Shown here piece after piece: positions 58,925-64,000 of a DNA stretch of 64,000 nt. The translations under genes and the position numbers were made by a program. The notes beneath the pieces were generated by a model. That model was not told the origin of the DNA and searched no databases. It saw nothing but the letters and a program-made list of their open reading frames with translations. How positions within the stretch are numbered: the stretch's first letter is position 1; each line of letters starts with the position of its first letter. This DNA comes from Nonomuraea roseoviolacea subsp. carminata (GTDB lineage: Bacteria; Actinomycetota; Actinomycetes; Streptosporangiales; Streptosporangiaceae): the NCBI RefSeq assembly GCF_024172185.1, contig NZ_JAMZEC010000001.1, forward strand, positions 2,294,001 through 2,358,000, in the 5' to 3' direction.

Positions 58925-60226
58925 CTAGCTCAGCGGCTGGTCCTTGGTCTCCTTCAGCGCGAACGCGTAGACGCAGGTCGAGATCAGCGCCAACGCCGAG
59001 ACGTACCACGGGAACAGGTGCATGTTGCCGGCCTCCTGCAGCGCGGTGCCGATCAGCGGCGCCGTGCCGCCGAAGATCGCGACGGTCAGCGAGTACGGGA
59101 AGCCCACGCCCGCCGCGCGCACCCGGGTCGGGAACAGCTCGGAGTTGATGGCGGCCGCGATGGAGGTGTAGCAGCCGAGGAAGACCATGCCGAGGCACTG
59201 GACGAACAGCAGGCTGGCGAAGGAGTTCGACAGCATGCCGAGCAGCGGCACCGGCAGGATCAGGAAGGCCAGGCCGAAGACGATGAGCATCGGCTTGCGG
59301 CCGATCCGGTCCGACAGCATGCCGAGCAGCGGCTGCAGGACCATGAAGAACAGCAGCGAGATGGTGCCGACCGTGAGCGCGTCGGCCTTGTCGAACTTCA
59401 CCGTGAGCTGGGCGTAGGTCGGCAGGAACGTCGTCCAGGTGTAGTAGGAGACGGTGCCGGCGACCGTGATGCCGACGATGAGCGCGGCCTTGGTCGGGTA
59501 GCGCACCAGGAACTCGAACAGGGCCGGCCGCTCGGCCTTGCCCTCGCGGATCTCCTCGGCGACCGCGCTGGTCTCCTCGGCGCCCTTGCGGATCCACAGG
59601 CCGACGAGGCTGATGACGGCGCCGACCACGAACGGGATGCGCCAGCCGTACGAGCTCATGTCGGCCTCGCTGAGGCTCTTGGCGAGGAGCGCGGCCAGGC
59701 CGGAGGCGAGGAGCTGGCCGATCGTGGTGCTGACGTACTGGAAGCTGGAGAACAGGCCGCGGCGGCCGGGCGGGGCCGACTCGACGAGGAACGTGGTGGC
59801 GGCGGCGAACTCGCCGCCGACCGACAGGCCCTGGATGAGCCGCGCGAGCGTCAGGACGATCGGCGCGAGCACCCCGGCGGCCGCGTAGGTGGGCGTGACC
59901 GCCAGCAGCAGCGACCCGCCGCCCATCAGGATGATGGTGAACGTCATGGCCGCCTTGCGGCCGAACCGGTCGGCGAAGGCGCCCACGAGCAGCCCGCCCA
60001 GCGGCCGCATGAAGAAGCCGACGGCGAAGACCGCGAAACCGCTGAGCAGCGGGACGAGGCTGTTGTCCGTCTCGGGGAAGATCTGCTTGGAGAAGTAGAT
60101 CGCCAGGAAGCTGTAGGTGTACCAGTCGAACCACTCGACGACGTTCCCGACGCTGGCCGCCATGAGCTGGCGGACACGGCTGCGGGGGATGCCGACGGTG
60201 GACGGCGCAACGGGGGAGGTCGCCAC
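58925..60226 (-). CDS. MFS transporter, metabolite:H+ symporter (MHS) family
   Basis: A 433-residue protein with 12 membrane helices. The MHS start NVVEWFDWYTYSFLAIYFSKQIF and the loop GAFADRFGRKAAM, plus the second-half LSDRIGRKPML, are clear. The family transports dicarboxylates and related organic acids (KgtP/ShiA/ProP relatives). It is divergent from the Lrp/AsnC gene, suggesting that regulator responds to the transported compound. Confidence 0.88.
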   Translation of the reverse strand: MATSPVAPSTVGIPRSRVRQLMAASVGNVVEWFDWYTYSFLAIYFSKQIFPETDNSLVPLLSGFAVFAVGFFMRPLGGLLVGAFADRFGRKAAMTFTIILMGGGSLLLAVTPTYAAAGVLAPIVLTLARLIQGLSVGGEFAAATTFLVESAPPGRRGLFSSFQYVSTTIGQLLASGLAALLAKSLSEADMSSYGWRIPFVVGAVISLVGLWIRKGAEETSAVAEEIREGKAERPALFEFLVRYPTKAALIVGITVAGTVSYYTWTTFLPTYAQLTVKFDKADALTVGTISLLFFMVLQPLLGMLSDRIGRKPMLIVFGLAFLILPVPLLGMLSNSFASLLFVQCLGMVFLGCYTSIAAAINSELFPTRVRAAGVGFPYSLTVAIFGGTAPLIGTALQEAGNMHLFPWYVSALALISTCVYAFALKETKDQPLS

Positions 60227-60289
60227 TCGGGGCTCCTTTGCTGAAAGGTGCGGTATGGCCTACTGTGCAAGTGGACGACCGAAACAGTC

Positions 60290-60309
60290 AAATATCACGG
60301 CACATATTT
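60290..60309. promoter_or_regulatory. AT-rich inverted repeat in the Lrp/MHS divergent promoter
   Basis: AAATAT and ATATTT arms flank CACGGCAC. It sits in the most AT-rich part of the region, typical of Lrp/AsnC binding, between the MHS transporter and the Lrp-type gene. Confidence 0.6.
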
Positions 60310-60336
60310 ACAAACCCGACATAGAAACGGCTCTCA

Positions 60337-61317
60337 GTGGACGTTCTGGACCGCCGGCTGGTCGCCGCCCTCCAGGTCAGCCCGCGCGCGGCGTGGGGTG
60401 AGATCGGACGGGCGGTCGGCGAACACGAGCGCACGGTCGCCCGCCGCCTGCAGCGCCTGGTCTCCGAGGGGGCCGTGCGCGTCACCGCGATCTACGACGA
60501 CCTCCGCTCCGGTCACGGGCGCCCCGTCCACCTGCACGTCCAGGTCCGGCCCGGCACCGCCGGCGCGGTCGCCAAGGCCCTGTCCGACCGGCCCGACACC
60601 CGCTCGGTCTACGCCCTGACCGGGGTCGCCGACATCGGCTGCGAGCTCGTCTCCCCCTCGCGCGAGGCGCTGCACGACATCATCACCGCGCAGGTGCCCG
60701 CGATCGACGGGGTCCTCCAGACGCAGACCCAGGTCGTGCTGCACACGTTCCGGACCGTGGCCGAGTGGCACGCGCCGTACCTCACCGAGCAGGAGGTGGC
60801 GGAGCTGCGCCCGGCCGCCGCGGGCGGCCCCCTGCCCGACGAGGACGGAATGTCGCCGCTGGAGCAGGAGATCGCCGAACTGCTCGTCGCCGACGGCCGC
60901 ATCGCCTTCACCGCCATCGCCGAACGGCTCGACGTCTCCGTGCCCACGGCCCGGCGGCGCGTCACCTCGCTCCTCGAACGCCGGGTGTTGCTGCTGCGCG
61001 CCGAGGTCGAGCCCGCCCTGCTCGGCCTGGAGGTGGAGGCCCAGCTCTGGCTCAAGGTGCGCCCGGACGGGCTCGACACGGTCGGCCGCACCCTGGCCGC
61101 CCACCCCCACGTGCGGTACTGCGCCGCCACGGCGGGCACCCACTCCCTCATCGTGCAGGTCGCGGTGGCCCACGAGGCCGCCCTGTACCGCCTGCTCACC
61201 GAGGTGGTCGGCGACCTGCACGAGGTCACCGGCACCGACGTCACCCTGATCACCCGCGCCTACAAGCGCGGCCATCTCCGCAAGTCCGGCCTTCTCACCC
61301 TGGAAAGGACACCATGA
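60337..61317 (+). CDS. Tandem double Lrp/AsnC regulator
   Basis: A 326-residue protein from GTG 60337, twice the usual Lrp length. The first winged helix (VSPRAAWGEIGRAVGEHERTVARRLQRLVSEGAV) and ligand domain are followed by a second pair beginning near residue 168 (LLVADGRIAFTAIAERLDVSVPTARRRVTSLLERRVL). Fused double Lrp proteins occur in actinobacteria. The gene overlaps the M20 peptidase by ATGA. It likely senses an amino acid or a dipeptide product and controls the peptidase operon and the divergent transporter. Confidence 0.88.
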   Translation: MDVLDRRLVAALQVSPRAAWGEIGRAVGEHERTVARRLQRLVSEGAVRVTAIYDDLRSGHGRPVHLHVQVRPGTAGAVAKALSDRPDTRSVYALTGVADIGCELVSPSREALHDIITAQVPAIDGVLQTQTQVVLHTFRTVAEWHAPYLTEQEVAELRPAAAGGPLPDEDGMSPLEQEIAELLVADGRIAFTAIAERLDVSVPTARRRVTSLLERRVLLLRAEVEPALLGLEVEAQLWLKVRPDGLDTVGRTLAAHPHVRYCAATAGTHSLIVQVAVAHEAALYRLLTEVVGDLHEVTGTDVTLITRAYKRGHLRKSGLLTLERTP

Positions 61318-62642
61318 CTTCCGCCGAGACCCCTGCCACGACCCCCGCCGAGAACGAGGTCGCCGAGCTCTGCACCGAGCTGATCAGCGTCGACAGCAGC
61401 AACTACGGCGACGGCAGCGGTCCGGGCGAGCGCGCGGCCGCCGAGGTCGTCATGGCCCGGCTCGCCGAGGTCGGCATCGAGGCCACCTACATCGAGAGCG
61501 CGCCCGGCCGCGGCAACGTGATCACCCGCGTGGAGGGCACCGACCCGTCGCTGCCGGCGCTGCTCGTCCACGGCCACCTGGACGTGGTGCCCGCCAACGC
61601 CGCCGACTGGTCCGTGGACCCGTTCGCCGGCGAGATCCGCGACGGCTACATCTGGGGCCGGGGCGCCGTCGACATGAAGGACATGGACGCGATGATGCTC
61701 GCCGTCCTGCGCCAGCTCACCCGCGACGGCCGCCGGCCGCGCCGCGACCTCGTCTTCGCCTGGGTCGCCGACGAGGAGGCGGGCGGCGTGTACGGAGCCA
61801 AGCACCTGACCAAGCACCACCCCGAGCTGTTCGAGGGCGTCACCGAGTCGATCAGCGAGGTCGGCGGCTACTCCCTGGAGGTGGACCCGTCGCTGCGGCT
61901 CTACCTCATCGAGACCGCGCAGAAGGGCCTGGCCTGGATGCGGCTCGTCGCCGACGGCACCGCCGGGCACGGCTCCATGCTCAACTCCGACAACGCCGTC
62001 ACCGAGATCGCCAAGGCCGTCGCCCGGATCGGCGCCCACGAGTGGCCCATCACCCTCACGCCGACGGTCCGCACGTTCCTCACCGAGGTCGCCGCCGCCT
62101 TCGGCATCCCCTTCGACGAGAACGACCCCGCGCCGGTCCTCGACAAGATCGGGCCGCTGGTGCGCTTCGTCGGCGCCACCCTGAGCCACACCACCAACCC
62201 CACCCAGCTCGACGCCGGCTACAAGTCCAACGTGATCCCCGGCCAGGCGAGCGCCGTCGTGGACGGCCGGTTCCTGCCCGGGCACGAGGACGAGTTCTTC
62301 AAGACCGTGGACGAGCTGATCGGGCCGGGCGTGCGCCGCGAGTTCGTCCACCACGACATCGCGCTGGAGACCTCGTTCGACGGCGCCCTCGTCGAGTCGA
62401 TGATCGCCGCGCTCAAGGCGGAGGACCCGACGGCGCGGGCGGTCCCGTACTGCATGTCGGGCGGCACCGACAACAAGACCTTCTTCGCCGACCTCGGCGT
62501 GCGCGGATTCGGCTTCGTGCCGCTGCGGCTGCCCGGCGACATGGACTTCGCGTCGATGTTCCACGGCGTGGACGAGCGGGTGCCGGTCGAGGCGCTGCAG
62601 TTCGGCGTGCGGGTGCTCGACAGGCTCCTCCTAAACTACTGA
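61314..62642 (+). CDS. M20/M25/M40 family metallopeptidase
   Basis: A 442-residue protein. The motifs are HGHLDVVP (metal His and catalytic Asp), GRGAVDMKD (bridging Asp) and VADEEAGG (catalytic and metal Glu), with a C-terminal SGGTDNKTF and MFHGVDERV. A dimerisation domain lies between. It hydrolyses dipeptides or N-acyl amino acids. Its start overlaps the Lrp stop, and its stop lies 1 bp before the nucleoside phosphorylase start, so all are one operon. Confidence 0.9.
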   Translation: MTSAETPATTPAENEVAELCTELISVDSSNYGDGSGPGERAAAEVVMARLAEVGIEATYIESAPGRGNVITRVEGTDPSLPALLVHGHLDVVPANAADWSVDPFAGEIRDGYIWGRGAVDMKDMDAMMLAVLRQLTRDGRRPRRDLVFAWVADEEAGGVYGAKHLTKHHPELFEGVTESISEVGGYSLEVDPSLRLYLIETAQKGLAWMRLVADGTAGHGSMLNSDNAVTEIAKAVARIGAHEWPITLTPTVRTFLTEVAAAFGIPFDENDPAPVLDKIGPLVRFVGATLSHTTNPTQLDAGYKSNVIPGQASAVVDGRFLPGHEDEFFKTVDELIGPGVRREFVHHDIALETSFDGALVESMIAALKAEDPTARAVPYCMSGGTDNKTFFADLGVRGFGFVPLRLPGDMDFASMFHGVDERVPVEALQFGVRVLDRLLLNY

Positions 62643-62643
62643 G

Positions 62644-63447
62644 GTGACCAACGACCCGTACAAACTGGCCGGTGAGGCGGCCGCGGCGCTGAAAGCCGCG
62701 ACCGGCCTCGACACCTTCGACGTCGCCCTCGTGATGGGCTCCGGCTGGGTCCCGGCCGCGGACGCGCTCGGGGAGGTCGTGACGGAGATCCCGCTCACCG
62801 ACCTGCCCGGCTTCGCGGCCCCCGCCGTCGCCGGGCACGGCGGCAAGCTCCGCCTCGTCCGCACCGGCGGCGGCCGGCACGCGCTCGTCCTGCTCGGCCG
62901 CAGCCACCTCTACGAGGGCCGGGGCGTCGACGCGGTCGTCCACGGCGTGCGCACCGTCGCCGCCGCCGGGGTCCGCACGATCGTCCTGACCAACGCCGCC
63001 GGCGGCCTGCGCCCCGAGACGCAGCGCGTGGGCGACCCGGTGCTGATCAGCGACCACATCAACATGACCGGCGCCAACCCGATCACCGGCACCACGTTCA
63101 TCGACCTGTCCGAGGTCTACTCCAAGCGGCTGCGCGCGCTCGTCCACGAGGTGGACCCCTCGATCGCGGAGGGCGTCTACGTCGCCTTCCGCGGCCCCAC
63201 CTACGAGACGCCCGCCGAGATCCGCATGCTGCGCACGCTCGGCGGCGACCTCATCGGCATGTCCACGGTGCTGGAGGCCGTCGCCGCCCGCGAGGCCGGG
63301 CTGGAGGTGCTCGGCGTCTCGCTGGTCACCAACCCCGGCGCGGGCCTGTCCGACCAGCCGCTCGACCACACCGAGGTCCTGGAGGTCGGCCGCGCCACGG
63401 CCGCCCGCATGGGCATCCTGCTGGCCAAGGTCCTCGACCGCGTATGA
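62644..63447 (+). CDS. punA: Purine nucleoside phosphorylase (trimeric type)
   Basis: A 267-residue enzyme from GTG 62644. Motifs are VMGSGWVPAAD (phosphate loop), LLGRSHLYEG, VLTNAAGGL and the base-binding GPTYETPAEIRMLRTLGGDLIGMSTVLE. It phosphorolyses guanosine and inosine to base plus ribose-1-phosphate. The overlapping downstream gene is a phosphohexomutase-family enzyme, which could convert the released pentose-1-phosphate. Confidence 0.92.
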   Translation: MTNDPYKLAGEAAAALKAATGLDTFDVALVMGSGWVPAADALGEVVTEIPLTDLPGFAAPAVAGHGGKLRLVRTGGGRHALVLLGRSHLYEGRGVDAVVHGVRTVAAAGVRTIVLTNAAGGLRPETQRVGDPVLISDHINMTGANPITGTTFIDLSEVYSKRLRALVHEVDPSIAEGVYVAFRGPTYETPAEIRMLRTLGGDLIGMSTVLEAVAAREAGLEVLGVSLVTNPGAGLSDQPLDHTEVLEVGRATAARMGILLAKVLDRV

Positions 63448-64000
63448 GCGGCGACACCTCCTCCATCGACCTGGCCGGGGCCGCCCGCGCCTGGCTGGCG
63501 CAGGACCCCGACCCCGAGACCCGGGCCGAGCTGTCGGCCCTCCTCGACGCGGGCGACACCGAGGCGCTGCTCGACCGGTTCGGGCAGCGGCTGGAGTTCG
63601 GCACGGCAGGGCTGCGCGGCGAGCTGGGCGCGGGGCCCAACCGCATGAACCGGGTCACCGTCATGCGCGCCGCCGCCGGTCTCGCCGCGGTGCTCGGCCC
63701 CGGCCGGCACGTGGTCATCGGCTACGACGCCCGGCGCAACTCCGACGTGTTCGCCCGCGACACGGCCGCCGTGCTGACCGGCGCCGGGCTGCACGCCTCG
63801 ATCCTGCCGTGCCCGCTGCCCACGCCGGTGCTCGCGTTCGCCGTGCTCCACCTGGAGGCCGACGCGGGCGTCATGGTCACGGCCAGCCACAACCCGCCCC
63901 GCGACAACGGCTACAAGGTCTACTGGGGCGACGGCTCCCAGATCACGCCGCCGATCGACGGCCGGATCTCGGCCGCGATCGACGCCGTGGGCCGCGTCGA
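63444..64000 (+). CDS. Phospho-sugar mutase (phosphomannomutase/phosphopentomutase family), partial
   Basis: The first 185 codons only; the gene runs off the window. The N-terminus RLEFGTAGLRGELGAGPNRMN and the phospho-serine loop VMVTASHNPPRDNGYKVYW are those of the alpha-D-phosphohexomutase family. It overlaps the purine nucleoside phosphorylase by ATGA. The context suggests it interconverts ribose-1-phosphate and ribose-5-phosphate. Confidence 0.9.
   Translation, partial: MSGDTSSIDLAGAARAWLAQDPDPETRAELSALLDAGDTEALLDRFGQRLEFGTAGLRGELGAGPNRMNRVTVMRAAAGLAAVLGPGRHVVIGYDARRNSDVFARDTAAVLTGAGLHASILPCPLPTPVLAFAVLHLEADAGVMVTASHNPPRDNGYKVYWGDGSQITPPIDGRISAAIDAVGRV

Noticed and set aside
1..64000. 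tRNA or rRNA genes
   Set aside because: No T-loop GTTCGAATCC-type signature with a matching acceptor stem, and no rRNA-like segment, was recognised on either strand by eye. A covariance-model scan would be decisive.

Overview
This window reads as chromosome of a high-GC, spore-former-type actinomycete. I infer the order Streptosporangiales or a relative (Nonomuraea-like). The basis is strong GC bias in every codon third position, frequent GTG and TTG starts, 4-bp ATGA gene overlaps, WXG100/mycosin type VII secretion genes, CGNR and DUF664 regulators, and NarL-type two-component systems. I see no rRNA, tRNA or CRISPR array.

Layout. Positions 1-16.1 kb hold a type VII secretion (ESX-like) neighbourhood: a WD40 repeat protein, a 1951-residue WXG-type polymorphic protein with a metzincin-like zinc-protease motif, four or five small helical or WXG100 proteins, a WXG100 protein fused to a lytic transglycosylase, a YbaB-like protein, a membrane pseudokinase and a mycosin protease. 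The ATPase and channel genes of the system are not in the window. Positions 16.2-30.2 kb hold an acyl-CoA carboxylase alpha subunit, a secreted Gly-rich protein, a SnoaL-hydrolase fusion with its divergent MarR regulator and a perfect operator, an unusual orphan histidine kinase, a CPBP membrane protease divergent from a kinase-regulator pair, a secreted protein of unknown function, and a second kinase-regulator pair preceded by a small membrane protein.

Positions 30.3-53.3 kb are a plant-polysaccharide (xyloglucan-type) region. Cluster A has a GH3 enzyme plus LacI regulator, and a ROK regulator divergent from an LplA/LplB/YtcP-type ABC importer. Cluster B, on the minus strand, has a GH31 alpha-xylosidase, a CUT1-type ABC importer, a secreted GH3 and a secreted GH74-CBM2. 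Each cluster is interrupted by a copy of the same TnpB element of about 1.38 kb (38556-39934 and 49601-50989).

The most striking observation is where these elements sit. Comparing their ends gives a TTCAT target and a TCAA right end, and removing either element leaves an ATGA stop/start overlap between two operon genes. Each element lies antisense to the operon, supplies an in-frame TGA to the upstream gene, and supplies a GGAGG ribosome-binding site six bases before the ATG of the downstream gene. It therefore looks built to enter operon junctions without destroying either reading frame.

Positions 53.6-64 kb hold a transglutaminase-like protein, a 34-bp tandem repeat, a CGNR regulator divergent from DUF664 and MalY-type aminotransferase genes, an LpdA-type flavoprotein, a gamma-glutamylcyclotransferase-like protein, an MHS-family transporter, and an operon of a double-length Lrp/AsnC regulator, an M20 peptidase, purine nucleoside phosphorylase and a phosphohexomutase that runs off the window.
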